Positions 18,243-27,550 of a DNA stretch of 64,000 bases are shown here, piece by piece. The notes beneath the pieces were generated by a model. That model saw only the letters and a list, made by a program, of their open reading frames with translations. It had not been told where the DNA came from and searched no databases. The stretch is taken from positions 1 to 64,000 of the forward strand of contig CAMHTW010000006.1 in NCBI GenBank assembly GCA_946188165.1. Direction: 5' to 3'. How positions within the stretch are numbered: the first letter of the stretch is position 1; the number at the start of each line of letters is the position of its first letter. The position numbers were made by a program, and so were the translations under genes. Source of the DNA: an uncultured Prevotella sp. (GTDB lineage Bacteria > Bacteroidota > Bacteroidia > Bacteroidales > Bacteroidaceae).

Positions 18243-18250
18243 CAAAGATA
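18243..18250 (-). promoter_or_regulatory. -7 element for trmN6
   Basis: TATCTTTG on the minus strand, 9-15 bp before the candidate ATGs, so the mRNA would be almost leaderless. No clear -33 element. Confidence 0.55.
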
Positions 18251-18293
18251 TTAAAATATCTTATCATTCGTGCATTATTTCAATAAAAAGTTG

Positions 18294-18301
18294 TATCTTT
18301 G
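18294..18301 (+). promoter_or_regulatory. -7 element for lon
   Basis: TATCTTTG on the plus strand, 24 bp before the lon ATG at 18325. It forms a divergent pair with the trmN6 element 44 bp away; the two share TATCTTTGCACC. Confidence 0.6.
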
Positions 18302-18324
18302 CACCTCAATTTGAAAGAAAAGAT

Positions 18325-20793
18325 ATGAAAGATAATATAGCAATGTACATGGATAACAAAAACAGGTCGTTCTCAATGATTGCCGATGTAGAGGGCGAAT
18401 ATAGCGACCTGACAAACATGAAACTACCCGATGAACTGCCTATTCTGGCTGTGAGGAATCTGGTATTGTTTCCTGGTGTAGTATCTCCTATTCTGATTGG
18501 TCGCGAGACAAGCATGACGCTGATTCGGAAAGCTGAGAAGACAGGGATGATAATTGGTGTGGTCAGTCAGCGCGATGCAGATGTAGAATCGCCTATTCGT
18601 GGTGACTTATTCGATATGGGTGTATCAGCCAAAGTATTGAAAACGCTGACTTTGCCAAATGGTAATATTACAGCCATTGTGCAAGGTATGTCACGTTTCC
18701 GCCTGTTAGACCTGACGAAATACAAGCCCTACTTGATGGCTCACGTAATGGATGCCCCTGAAGACGAGCCTGACAAGCGCGACGTAGAGTTTAAGACGGC
18801 TATTGAAGACTTGCGTCAGCAGACATCGGAATATATCCAGATGAGCGACGACATACCTGAAGAGGCCTCATTTGCCATCAAAAATGTGACCAACAACATC
18901 ATGGCGCTGAACTTTATCTGTTCAAACATGCCGTTCAGCACTAAGGAGAAGATGGCCCTGCTAAGTTTCGACTCGCTGAAGGAACGTCTGTTCAATGTGT
19001 TGCGTATCATCAATCGCGAAATCAATCTGCAGACTTTGAAACTCGATATCCGCAACAAGACGCGTGACGATATTGACGAACAGCAGCGTAACTATTTCCT
19101 GCAACAGCAGATTAAGAATCTGCAGGCCGAGATGGGTAACGAGAGTACTCCCGAGAAGAAGGACCTGCTGGAGAAGGCTCGCAAGAAGAAATGGCCAGAG
19201 GATATCGAGAAATATTTCTATAAGGAAGTCGAGAAGTTGGATCAGGTAAACCAAAACTCACCTGATTTCAACGTACAACTTACCTATCTGCAGACGTTGG
19301 TAGGATTACCTTGGGGGGAGTACACCAAGGATGATATGGATTTGAAGCGTGCTCAGAAGATTCTGGACCGTGACCACTACGGTATGGAGAAGGTAAAGGA
19401 GCGCATCTTGGAGTATATTGCCGTACTCTCACTACGTGGTGACTTGAAGTCGCCCATCCTCTGTCTGTATGGTCCTCCTGGAGTTGGTAAAACTTCATTA
19501 GGCAAATCGATTGCCGATGCCTTGAAGCGTAAATATGTACGTGTGTCATTAGGTGGTCTGCACGACGAGGCTGAGATTCGCGGACACCGTCGTACTTATG
19601 TAGGTGCTATGCCTGGACGTATTATCAAGAACATCCAGAAGGCTGGTTCGTCAAACCCTGTCTTCATACTGGACGAGATTGACAAGGTAACGCAGAATAC
19701 GCATAACGGCGACCCTGCATCAGCATTGCTCGAAGTGCTTGACCCAGAGCAGAACGGCGCCTTCCACGATAACTATCTGGACGTAGATTACGACCTGTCG
19801 AAGGTAATGTTTATTGCAACGGCCAATAATCTTGGTACCATTCCGCGCCCCTTGCTGGACCGTATGGAAGTTATTGAGGTAAGTGGCTATATTACTGAAG
19901 AAAAGTATGAGATTGCCAAACGTCATCTGATTCCCAAAGAAAAAGAAAATACGGGTTTGAACGACAAGAAGCTGACCTTCAACAAGCCTGCTATCGAAAA
20001 GATTATTGAGCAGTACACGCGCGAAAGTGGTGTACGTCAGTTGGAGAAACAGGTAAACAAAGCCCTGCGCAAATTGGCTTTCAAAAAGGCTGAAGCTGGC
20101 GAACTTCCTTACGAAAAGATTACGCCTACAGAGATTGAAGACCTGTTGGGCAAGCCCCCCTTCTATCGCGATATCTACCAAGGTAACAACTATGCTGGCG
20201 TGGTAACGGGATTGGCATGGACCAGCGTGGGTGGCGAGATACTGTTCATCGAGACTTCGCTGTCGAAAGGCAAAGGTTCGAAACTTACGCTGACAGGTAA
20301 TCTGGGCGACGTGATGAAGGAATCGGCAGTCATCGCTTTGGAATATGTCAAAGCCCACGTCGATGTGTTGGGTATCGATTACCGCATTTTCGACCAGTGG
20401 AATATCCATATTCACGTGCCAGAAGGAGCAACACCTAAAGATGGCCCTTCAGCAGGTATCACTATAGCCACCTCTATAGCTTCAGCACTGACACAGCGTA
20501 AGGTTCGCAAAAACACCGCTATGACAGGTGAGATTACGTTGCGTGGTAAGGTGCTGCCCGTAGGTGGCATCAAAGAGAAGATTCTGGCTGCCAAGCGTGC
20601 CGGTATCACTGACATCGTGATGTGTCAGGAGAATGAGAAAGACATCAACGAGATTCCTGAGATGTATCTGAAGGGTGTAAGTTTCCACTATGTGGAGAAT
20701 GTGCAGGATGTGTGGAAGTTTGCATTGACTGATGAGCTGGTAGAACATCCGATGGACTTCACTGTTGAAGAAGACGAGAAGAAGAAAGACTAA
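18325..20793 (+). CDS. lon: ATP-dependent protease La
   Basis: Cytoplasmic AAA+ serine protease that degrades misfolded and regulatory proteins. The start is the ATG at 18325, just after its promoter; the frame is open further upstream but that part overlaps trmN6. 822 residues: LON N-terminal domain ([18 protein letters not shown], about 35-240), coiled-coil linker, AAA+ domain with Walker [14 protein letters not shown] near 383 and Walker [10 protein letters not shown], then the protease domain with the Ser/Lys dyad S709 (PKDGPSAG) and K750 (PVGGIKEK). The tgt ATG follows the stop directly with no gap, so lon, tgt and the LptF/G gene are probably one transcript. Confidence 0.97.
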   Translation: MKDNIAMYMDNKNRSFSMIADVEGEYSDLTNMKLPDELPILAVRNLVLFPGVVSPILIGRETSMTLIRKAEKTGMIIGVVSQRDADVESPIRGDLFDMGVSAKVLKTLTLPNGNITAIVQGMSRFRLLDLTKYKPYLMAHVMDAPEDEPDKRDVEFKTAIEDLRQQTSEYIQMSDDIPEEASFAIKNVTNNIMALNFICSNMPFSTKEKMALLSFDSLKERLFNVLRIINREINLQTLKLDIRNKTRDDIDEQQRNYFLQQQIKNLQAEMGNESTPEKKDLLEKARKKKWPEDIEKYFYKEVEKLDQVNQNSPDFNVQLTYLQTLVGLPWGEYTKDDMDLKRAQKILDRDHYGMEKVKERILEYIAVLSLRGDLKSPILCLYGPPGVGKTSLGKSIADALKRKYVRVSLGGLHDEAEIRGHRRTYVGAMPGRIIKNIQKAGSSNPVFILDEIDKVTQNTHNGDPASALLEVLDPEQNGAFHDNYLDVDYDLSKVMFIATANNLGTIPRPLLDRMEVIEVSGYITEEKYEIAKRHLIPKEKENTGLNDKKLTFNKPAIEKIIEQYTRESGVRQLEKQVNKALRKLAFKKAEAGELPYEKITPTEIEDLLGKPPFYRDIYQGNNYAGVVTGLAWTSVGGEILFIETSLSKGKGSKLTLTGNLGDVMKESAVIALEYVKAHVDVLGIDYRIFDQWNIHIHVPEGATPKDGPSAGITIATSIASALTQRKVRKNTAMTGEITLRGKVLPVGGIKEKILAAKRAGITDIVMCQENEKDINEIPEMYLKGVSFHYVENVQDVWKFALTDELVEHPMDFTVEEDEKKKD

Positions 20794-21936
20794 ATGACAT
20801 TTGAAGTACAACATAACGACCCATACAGTAGTGCCCGTGCTGGACTGATAACCACAGATCACGGACAGATTAAGACGCCTATCTTCATGCCTGTAGGCAC
20901 AGTAGGTAGCGTCAAGGGCGTGCACTTCTCGGAACTGCGCGAACAGGTAAAGGCTCAGATTATTTTGGGCAACACCTACCACCTTTACCTGCGTCCTGGT
21001 CTCGACATATTGCGTAAGGCTGGTGGCCTGCATAAGTTCAACACATGGGATCGTCCTATACTGACGGACTCTGGTGGCTTTCAAGTCTTTTCGCTGACAG
21101 GCATCCGTAAACTTCGTGAAGAAGGTTGTGAATTCCGTAGCCATATTGATGGTTCGAAGCATGTATTCACACCTGAGAACGTGATGGATACACAGCGTGT
21201 CATTGGTGCCGATATCATGATGGCTTTTGACGAATGTCCTCCAGGACAAAGCGACTATCAGTACGCGGAGAAGAGTCTGCGTCTAACCCAGCGTTGGCTG
21301 GAACGTTGCGTGAAGCGATTCAACGAGACGGAACCACTCTATGGCCACAAGCAGACATTGTTCCCCATCGTACAGGGTTGTACCTATAAGGATCTGCGTC
21401 AGGATGCTGCCAAACATGTGGTAGATACACTGGGCAAATTAAACGATGGCGGTGGCGCTTCGATAGGCGGACTGGCAGTTGGTGAACCAACGGAGATCAT
21501 GTATGAGATGATAGAAGTTGTAAACGACATCCTGCCCAAGGACCGTCCTCGCTACTTGATGGGTGTTGGTACACCTCAGAATATCTTGGAAGGTATTGAA
21601 CGTGGTGTCGATATGTTCGACTGCGTGATGCCTACCCGTAATGGGCGCAATGCCATGCTCTTCACTTACGAGGGCACCATGAATATGCGTAACCAAAAGT
21701 GGCAGGACGACTTCTCGCCTATCGACCCTGACGGTTGTGAGATTGACCGCATCCACACCAAGGCTTATCTGCATCATCTGTTCAAAGCACAGGAGCTGTT
21801 AGCCATGCAGATAGCTTCGATACATAACCTGGCATTCTACCTTCGATTGGTAACAGATGCGCGAATGCATATAGAACAGGGTGATTTCACACAATGGAAA
21901 CGCTCAGTGATTGACAATTTAGGACGTAGAAGATGA
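20794..21936 (+). CDS. tgt: tRNA-guanine (queuine/preQ1) transglycosylase with altered zinc site
   Basis: Exchanges G34 for the queuosine precursor in tRNAs with GUN anticodons. 380 residues; motifs TDSGGFQVFSL, DIMMAFDECPP, PIVQGCTYKDLR, GGLAVGEP and FDCVMPTRNGRNAMLF (catalytic Asp) are intact. The usual CxCxxC zinc motif aligns to D313-x-C315-x-x-D318 with the distal His at H344; the spacing is exact but two of the four ligands are Asp, not Cys. Whether Bacteroidota relatives share this should be compared. Directly abuts lon and overlaps the permease gene by 4 bp (ATGA). Confidence 0.94.
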   Translation: MTFEVQHNDPYSSARAGLITTDHGQIKTPIFMPVGTVGSVKGVHFSELREQVKAQIILGNTYHLYLRPGLDILRKAGGLHKFNTWDRPILTDSGGFQVFSLTGIRKLREEGCEFRSHIDGSKHVFTPENVMDTQRVIGADIMMAFDECPPGQSDYQYAEKSLRLTQRWLERCVKRFNETEPLYGHKQTLFPIVQGCTYKDLRQDAAKHVVDTLGKLNDGGGASIGGLAVGEPTEIMYEMIEVVNDILPKDRPRYLMGVGTPQNILEGIERGVDMFDCVMPTRNGRNAMLFTYEGTMNMRNQKWQDDFSPIDPDGCEIDRIHTKAYLHHLFKAQELLAMQIASIHNLAFYLRLVTDARMHIEQGDFTQWKRSVIDNLGRRR

Positions 21937-23168
21937 ATAAGAGACTACCCAAACATATCGCATGGATGATACGTCATCAGTGGCGACGCTTCATGGCGTT
22001 GATAATGCCAATCATCGTATGGCTACGTCAACTGCCTTGGTACAGACTGGCTCCATTGAAGAAACTGAATCCGTTGCGCTATGTGAAGCGAATGGACAGA
22101 TATATCATTTATAAGTTCATTGGTACCTATTTCTATTCTATTTTGCTGATTATCAGCATATCGATAGTTTTCGACGTCAATGAGAACCTTGCAAAATTCA
22201 CGAACTACCATGCGCCGTTGCGTGCCATTGTATTTGACTATTACGCCAATTTCGTACCCTATTTTGCCAACCTGTTCTCGCCTTTGTTCGTATTCATTGC
22301 CGTCATTTTCTTTACGTCCAAGTTGGCTGGCAATTCAGAGATTATTGCCATGTTGGCATGTGGTATGAGTTTCAAGCGACTGTTGCGTCCATACATCATC
22401 TCGGCTGCGCTTATTGCACTACTCAATTTCTATTTGGGCTCCTATGTCATTCCCAAAGGAACTGTGGTACGTCATGACTTTGAGGCACTCTATAAGAACA
22501 ACAAGAAGAACACGTCAGCATCGAACATCCAGTTGATGGTTGACAAAGGCGTGGTTGCCTATCTGTCGCAGTACGATGACACCAGAAAGACTGGCTACGG
22601 CTTTGCACTCTATAAGTTTGAGAATAAGAAGATGGTAAGTCAAATGAATGCCAGCGTTGTGCAATATGACACCATTGCTGAAGAGCGCTATCACTGGAAG
22701 GCCCGCAACTATAAGATTCGTACCTTAAAGGGTATGCGCGAACAAATCACGTCGGGTGCCGAGATTGATACACTGATACAAATGGAACCAATGGATCTGG
22801 TCTTCTCGAGTGGACAGCAGGAGACATTCACCTCACCGGAATTGTTGCGATACATCTCAAAACAGCAACAGCGCGGATCGTCGAATGTGGTGCAATATGA
22901 GGTGGAATATCACAAACGAATAGCATCCTCGTTCGCCTCATTCATCCTGACCATTATCGGTGTATCGCTGTCGTCAAGGAAGCGCAAAGGCGGTATGGGA
23001 CTCTATCTCGGTATAGGACTGGCACTCTCGTTTACGTACATTCTGTTACAGACCATTAGTGCCACGTTCGCCATCAATGCAGGAACACCACCCTTGCTGG
23101 CAGCTTGGATTCCTAACATTCTGTATGCATTCATCGCATACTTCTGTTACAGACAGGCACCGAATTAA
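21933..23168 (+). CDS. LptF/LptG family (YjgP/YjgQ) permease
   Basis: Inner-membrane component of the lipopolysaccharide export complex that moves LPS from the inner membrane to the periplasmic bridge with LptB. 411 residues; three N-terminal helices (about 62-82, 103-125, 145-165), a periplasmic jellyroll region, then three C-terminal helices, the family layout. The core begins LNPLRYVKRMDRYIIYKFIGTYF near residue 45. The 45-50 residues before it, with a hydrophobic patch, are longer than usual, so an internal ATG near MDRYII is a possible alternative start. The ATGA overlap with tgt favours the longer form. LptF and LptG cannot be told apart here. Confidence 0.85.
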   Translation: MNKRLPKHIAWMIRHQWRRFMALIMPIIVWLRQLPWYRLAPLKKLNPLRYVKRMDRYIIYKFIGTYFYSILLIISISIVFDVNENLAKFTNYHAPLRAIVFDYYANFVPYFANLFSPLFVFIAVIFFTSKLAGNSEIIAMLACGMSFKRLLRPYIISAALIALLNFYLGSYVIPKGTVVRHDFEALYKNNKKNTSASNIQLMVDKGVVAYLSQYDDTRKTGYGFALYKFENKKMVSQMNASVVQYDTIAEERYHWKARNYKIRTLKGMREQITSGAEIDTLIQMEPMDLVFSSGQQETFTSPELLRYISKQQQRGSSNVVQYEVEYHKRIASSFASFILTIIGVSLSSRKRKGGMGLYLGIGLALSFTYILLQTISATFAINAGTPPLLAAWIPNILYAFIAYFCYRQAPN

Positions 23169-23211
23169 AGTGAAGATTTTTAAGGTAAAAAGAAAAAAAG
23201 GATAGACCGAA

Positions 23212-24471
23212 ATGACTTTTGAAGAAACATATTTAAATGATAATATCCTCGATGCTCTATACGACATGCACTTCGAGGAAATGACACCTATACAGGAAAA
23301 ATGTATTCCTGAAATATTGGACGGACAAGACCTTATCGGGGTTGCTCAGACTGGTACAGGTAAAACAGCAGCCTATTTATTGCCTATCCTGTCAATGCTT
23401 GATGACGGAGGTTATCCGAAAGATGCCGTTAACTGTATTGTGATGTCGCCGACAAGAGAGTTGGCACAACAGATTGACCAAGCCATGCAAGGGTTTGGCT
23501 ACTATCTGGACGGAATCTCTTCTGTGGCAGTTTATGGTGGTAACGACGGCACCCGGTTTGATGTAGAAACCAAAGGCCTGAAAATGGGTGCCGACGTGAT
23601 TATTGCTACGCCAGGCCGACTGCTCTCGCATATCCGCATGGGACATATTGATCTGAGCCGTCTGTCGTTCTTCGTGTTGGACGAGGCCGACCGCATGTTG
23701 GACATGGGTTTCTCTGACGATATCCTGCAGATAGCCAAGATGTTGCCAGCCAATCATCAGACCATCATGTTCTCAGCCACGATGCCCCAGAAAATACAGC
23801 AACTCGCGCGTACCTTATTAAATAATCCTATAGAGGTGAAGATTGCTGTTTCCAAACCGGCAGACAAGATTCAGCAGTCTGCCTACCTTTGTTATGAATC
23901 CCAGAAATTAGGTATTATCCGACATCTGTTCAAGGCCGGCGAACTGGAGCGCGTCATCATTTTCTCAGGCAAGAAAGACAAAGTGAAAGATATCACACGC
24001 GAACTGAAGCACATGCACATCAATTGTTCACCGATGCACTCCGATTTGTCGCAGGCCGAGCGTGACGATGTCATGTATCGTTTCAAAGCGGGTCAGGTGT
24101 CAGTACTGGTAGCTACTGATATAGTGGCTCGCGGCATTGATATCGACGATATCCTGATGGTCATCAATTATGACGTACCGCACGATGCAGAAGACTATGT
24201 ACACCGAATCGGCCGTACGGCACGTGCCCAGCGAGACGGAGTAGCCATTACGTTTGTATCTGATAAGGATATGCGTAACTTCGCTGATATCGAGCGATTC
24301 TTGGAGCGTGATATTCAGAAGAATCCTCTGCCCGACGGTTTGGGCGAAGCACCGGCATACCAGAAATCGTCGCCTCATAAAAATAGTCGCGGACGCGGAG
24401 GACGCCATCGTTATGGAAAGCCACGCGGAAAGTCCAAACGAAAGAATTCTAAGGAGAAAACGAACAATTAA
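23212..24471 (+). CDS. DEAD-box ATP-dependent RNA helicase
   Basis: RNA helicase probably acting in ribosome assembly or mRNA turnover. 419 residues: Q motif (FEEMTPIQEKCIP), Walker A AQTGTGKT, PTRELAQQ, DEAD as VLDEADRMLDMGF, SAT (MFSATMP), and motif VI HRIGRTARAQRDG. The tail (from about 385) is highly basic, Gly/Arg/Lys-rich, as in RhlE-type helicases. It is preceded by an A-rich spacer and followed by the rpoD promoter region. The RhlE subgroup is likely but not certain. Confidence 0.92.
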   Translation: MTFEETYLNDNILDALYDMHFEEMTPIQEKCIPEILDGQDLIGVAQTGTGKTAAYLLPILSMLDDGGYPKDAVNCIVMSPTRELAQQIDQAMQGFGYYLDGISSVAVYGGNDGTRFDVETKGLKMGADVIIATPGRLLSHIRMGHIDLSRLSFFVLDEADRMLDMGFSDDILQIAKMLPANHQTIMFSATMPQKIQQLARTLLNNPIEVKIAVSKPADKIQQSAYLCYESQKLGIIRHLFKAGELERVIIFSGKKDKVKDITRELKHMHINCSPMHSDLSQAERDDVMYRFKAGQVSVLVATDIVARGIDIDDILMVINYDVPHDAEDYVHRIGRTARAQRDGVAITFVSDKDMRNFADIERFLERDIQKNPLPDGLGEAPAYQKSSPHKNSRGRGGRHRYGKPRGKSKRKNSKEKTNN

Positions 24472-24526
24472 TATTTTTTAATAGAAAATAATCGGTGTAA
24501 AGTGAACAACGAATCGATATTTTTCG

Positions 24527-24534
24527 TAACTTTG
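24527..24534 (+). promoter_or_regulatory. -7 element for rpoD
   Basis: TAACTTTG, exact TAnnTTTG match, 73 bp before the ATG at 24608. No matching TTTG at the -33 position. The leader would be about 65 nt. Confidence 0.55.
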
Positions 24535-24607
24535 CACCGCTTTTAAAGGTATTAATGGTACATAAGCTTGAATTTCAAGCAGTTAGAGAAAATTACAAAA
24601 GGATAAG

Positions 24608-25480
24608 ATGAGACAATTAAAGATTCAGAAGAGTATTACGAATCGTTCAAGTGAAGCACTGGATAAGTATCTTGTGGAAATCGGTCGTGCACCGTTGATT
24701 AGTATCGACGAGGAAATCGAGCTGGCACAGAAGATACGTAAAGGTGGACCTGAAGGCGAGCGCGCCAAGGATAAGCTGGTAACAGCAAACTTACGATTTG
24801 TAGTATCTGTGGCCAAGCAGTATCAGCATCAGGGTCTGACGCTGACTGACTTGATTGACGAGGGTAACATTGGTCTGATTAAGGCCGCACAGAAGTTTGA
24901 CGAGACCCGTGGTTTCAAGTTCATCTCTTACGCAGTATGGTGGATTCGCCAGAGCATTCTGCAGGCTATTGCTGAGCAGAGCCGTATTGTGCGACTGCCG
25001 CTCAATCAGGTGGGTTCTCTCAATAAAATCAGTCACGAAATCAATCGTTTCGAACAGGAGTTCCAGCGTCATCCCTCTGTGGCAGAGTTGAGCGACGCTA
25101 CCAATATGGACGAGGAGAAAATTGCCCAGTCCATGCAGGCCGACAGCCACCATGTTTCGATTGACGCTCCTTTCCAAGACGGCGAAGACAACTGTATGCT
25201 GGACGTGATGGCATCTGGCGATGACTCGCGTACCGACCGTCAGGTTGATCATGAGTCGATGGCGCTTGAGTTGAACAACGTACTGCAGAAAGTGCTGAAG
25301 GACCGCGAGATTACCATCATTCGTGAGTGCTTTGGAATCGGCTGTCACGAGAAAGGTCTTGAAGAGATTGGCGACCAGTTGGGACTGACCCGCGAGCGTG
25401 TTCGCCAGATTCGTGAGAAGAGCATTGCCAAGCTTCGTGATTCAGGTAATGCAAGAATTCTGATGAAATATTTGGGCTAA
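24608..25480 (+). CDS. rpoD: Primary sigma-70 factor, Bacteroidota type
   Basis: Directs core RNA polymerase to housekeeping promoters. 290 residues, the short form typical of Bacteroidota primary sigma factors: region 1.2 starts almost at the N-terminus (SSEALDKYLVEIGRAPLIS) and region 1.1 is absent. Region 2 (NLRFVVSVAKQY, LIDEGNIGLIKAAQKFDETRGFKF, YAVWWIRQSI), region 3 (LPLNQVGSLNKI) and region 4 (LEEIGDQLGLTRERVRQIREK) are all present. It is the factor expected to read the TTTG/TAnnTTTG promoters listed in this annotation. Confidence 0.96.
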   Translation: MRQLKIQKSITNRSSEALDKYLVEIGRAPLISIDEEIELAQKIRKGGPEGERAKDKLVTANLRFVVSVAKQYQHQGLTLTDLIDEGNIGLIKAAQKFDETRGFKFISYAVWWIRQSILQAIAEQSRIVRLPLNQVGSLNKISHEINRFEQEFQRHPSVAELSDATNMDEEKIAQSMQADSHHVSIDAPFQDGEDNCMLDVMASGDDSRTDRQVDHESMALELNNVLQKVLKDREITIIRECFGIGCHEKGLEEIGDQLGLTRERVRQIREKSIAKLRDSGNARILMKYLG

Positions 25481-25483
25481 AGT

Positions 25484-25514
25484 TTTGTGACCTCGAAAAT
25501 TATTTGTAATTTTG
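25484..25514 (+). promoter_or_regulatory. Promoter of the DUF5686 gene
   Basis: TTTG (25484-25487), 19 nt, TAATTTTG (25507-25514), a full consensus. It begins 4 bp after the rpoD stop codon, so the outer-membrane gene has its own transcript and its translation start must lie beyond 25514. Confidence 0.85.
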
Positions 25515-25519
25515 GGGTC

Positions 25520-27550
25520 GTGAAATCGAAGTTACGTATCATATATTGCTTACTGATGCTGGACATGATGATTTTCATGCCCGGCATTTGTTTTGCAAAC
25601 CGTACGGCTGACTCGCTGTTAATCAACCGGATATGGGATTTCAGCCGCAACTATTCGGAACCAGTCAATGGTATTGAGCAGAATTTGTATCTGCGATATA
25701 CCTTTGGTTCGGAACGGCGCAACCCTACCCTGTTTCTTGTTCCGACGATGTACACGATTGCCAAGGGTGAGCGCGATTTTATCGGTGAATCGTATTGCAG
25801 AATCAAATATCGTACGCCCAGCGACTATGACCTGCATCGTCAGGTGGTGTGTGGTACGATTCCGCATAACCGCTTTACCATGTCGGCAATGGTACATTAT
25901 ATCACGCCCAACCTGTACGCTATCTCGATATATCCTGAAAGCATCCTGTCACCGTTCCATCGTTCTAATCGCTGGTACTACAAATACCGCGTTTTACAAA
26001 GAATAGGTCAACATGCTGTTGTTCGTTTCCGTCCACGTGTCAACAATACCCAACTGGTCACCGGTAATGCAACGGTCAATATCGAGACCGGTCAGGTGTT
26101 GTCGGTCGTTTACGAAGGCGAGTTCGACATGATATCGTTCAAGGTATATACCGAGATGAATCAGACCCCAGGCTACCAGTTGCTGCCTGCAAAAAGTACC
26201 ATCAATTCCAAGTTCAATTTCTTAGGCAACAAGGTGTCAGCTACGTTTACCGCCATCTATGATTGTCCTGTCACCCTGCCCGACTCACTCGACGAGCAAG
26301 ACAATCGAGAACTGATGGACTCGTTGCGCCCTGTCAAACTGCGTCAAAAGGAGGTGTCGCTCTATCAGCATCATGACAGTCTTAGCTTGTTGTCAGACAG
26401 TATTGACAGTCTGGCCCGCGATACGACAGCCATTGAGAAAAGCAACAAGATGAAGGAAATCCTTTGGGATGTCATCGGCGATAATCTCGTCAACAGCACC
26501 CATGCTGACGCTGGTGCCTTCTCTATGAATATATCCCCCATTCTCAATCCCCTTTACTTTGAATACAGCCAGAGCCGTGGTTTCAGCTATCGGTTGAAGT
26601 TCGGTCTGCAATATACGTGGAACAGTCATCGCTATCTGACCTTTAACCCCTATTTCGGTTACAACTTCAAGAAACAGCAGTTTTACTACACGGCACCGCT
26701 TCGCATGAACTATAACCCTAAGCGCAACGGTTATGCTGAATTAACCTGGGCTAACGGCAACAGAATCAACAGCGGATATCTGGTGGAAGATATTCAAAAA
26801 CGCATGGGACCTGATTTCGAAGTGCCTGAATTCAAGGACGAATACTTCCAGCTTATCAACAACGTAGAAGCCTTCGACTGGTTGGAAATCACCAGCGGTA
26901 TTGTCTATCACCGGCGTCGTTCCTCAAACCGCAGCCTGATGCGCGATCTTGGTCTGCCCGAAGAGTACCGCAGTTTTGCACCTACGCTGACCTTTCATAT
27001 CACCCCCTGGCGCAAAGGTCCGATGCTGACAGCCAACTACGAGCGCGGCTTCCCGCATGTCTTCGATTCCAATCTGAAGTATGAGCGATGGGAATTCGAT
27101 GCCTCGCATAAAATCAAGCTTGGCAGTCTGCGTCTGCTCAACTGGCGTGCCGGTGCCGGTCTGTACACCAATCGCAGCAGTGACTATTTTGTGGACTACA
27201 CCAATTTCCGCGACAACAACCTGCCATCTGGTTGGGAAGACGAATGGACAGGACAGTTCCAGTTGCTGAACAGTATGTGGTATAATGAGTCCGACTATTA
27301 TCTTCGTGGTCACATGTCCTTTGAGTCACCCTTACTAGCCTTGGGTTGGACGCCACTTGTCGGTCATTTTGTCGAGACCGAAATGATTTATGCCAGTGTG
27401 CTCAGCATTGAGCATACACATCTGTATAGCGAGGTGGGCTACGGTTTCACCAACCGCTATTTCTCTACAGGTATTTTTGCCAGTTTCCTCAACCAGAAGT
27501 TTCAGAACTTCGGTTGCAAATTCACCATAGAACTATTTAAAAGATGGTAA
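25520..27550 (+). CDS. DUF5686 family outer-membrane beta-barrel protein
   Basis: Function not established. Bacteroidota-specific family; relatives often start with a carboxypeptidase-like domain that is absent here. From the GTG at 25520 the protein begins KSKLRIIYCLLMLDMMIFMPGICFA, a signal peptide, whereas the earlier in-frame GTG at 25487 overlaps the promoter. The N-terminal half (to about residue 300) is soluble in appearance; a short disordered stretch (SLSLLSDSIDSLARDTT) follows. The C-terminal 350 residues alternate polar and aromatic residues like a beta barrel and end in FTIELFKRW with a terminal aromatic. The next gene starts 7 bp inside this one. Confidence 0.75.
   Translation: MKSKLRIIYCLLMLDMMIFMPGICFANRTADSLLINRIWDFSRNYSEPVNGIEQNLYLRYTFGSERRNPTLFLVPTMYTIAKGERDFIGESYCRIKYRTPSDYDLHRQVVCGTIPHNRFTMSAMVHYITPNLYAISIYPESILSPFHRSNRWYYKYRVLQRIGQHAVVRFRPRVNNTQLVTGNATVNIETGQVLSVVYEGEFDMISFKVYTEMNQTPGYQLLPAKSTINSKFNFLGNKVSATFTAIYDCPVTLPDSLDEQDNRELMDSLRPVKLRQKEVSLYQHHDSLSLLSDSIDSLARDTTAIEKSNKMKEILWDVIGDNLVNSTHADAGAFSMNISPILNPLYFEYSQSRGFSYRLKFGLQYTWNSHRYLTFNPYFGYNFKKQQFYYTAPLRMNYNPKRNGYAELTWANGNRINSGYLVEDIQKRMGPDFEVPEFKDEYFQLINNVEAFDWLEITSGIVYHRRRSSNRSLMRDLGLPEEYRSFAPTLTFHITPWRKGPMLTANYERGFPHVFDSNLKYERWEFDASHKIKLGSLRLLNWRAGAGLYTNRSSDYFVDYTNFRDNNLPSGWEDEWTGQFQLLNSMWYNESDYYLRGHMSFESPLLALGWTPLVGHFVETEMIYASVLSIEHTHLYSEVGYGFTNRYFSTGIFASFLNQKFQNFGCKFTIELFKRW

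Noticed and set aside
19720..21249. Long minus-strand frames (231 and 255 codons) opposite lon and tgt
   Set aside because: Composition is that expected of antisense frames of biased codons; no motifs or promoter.
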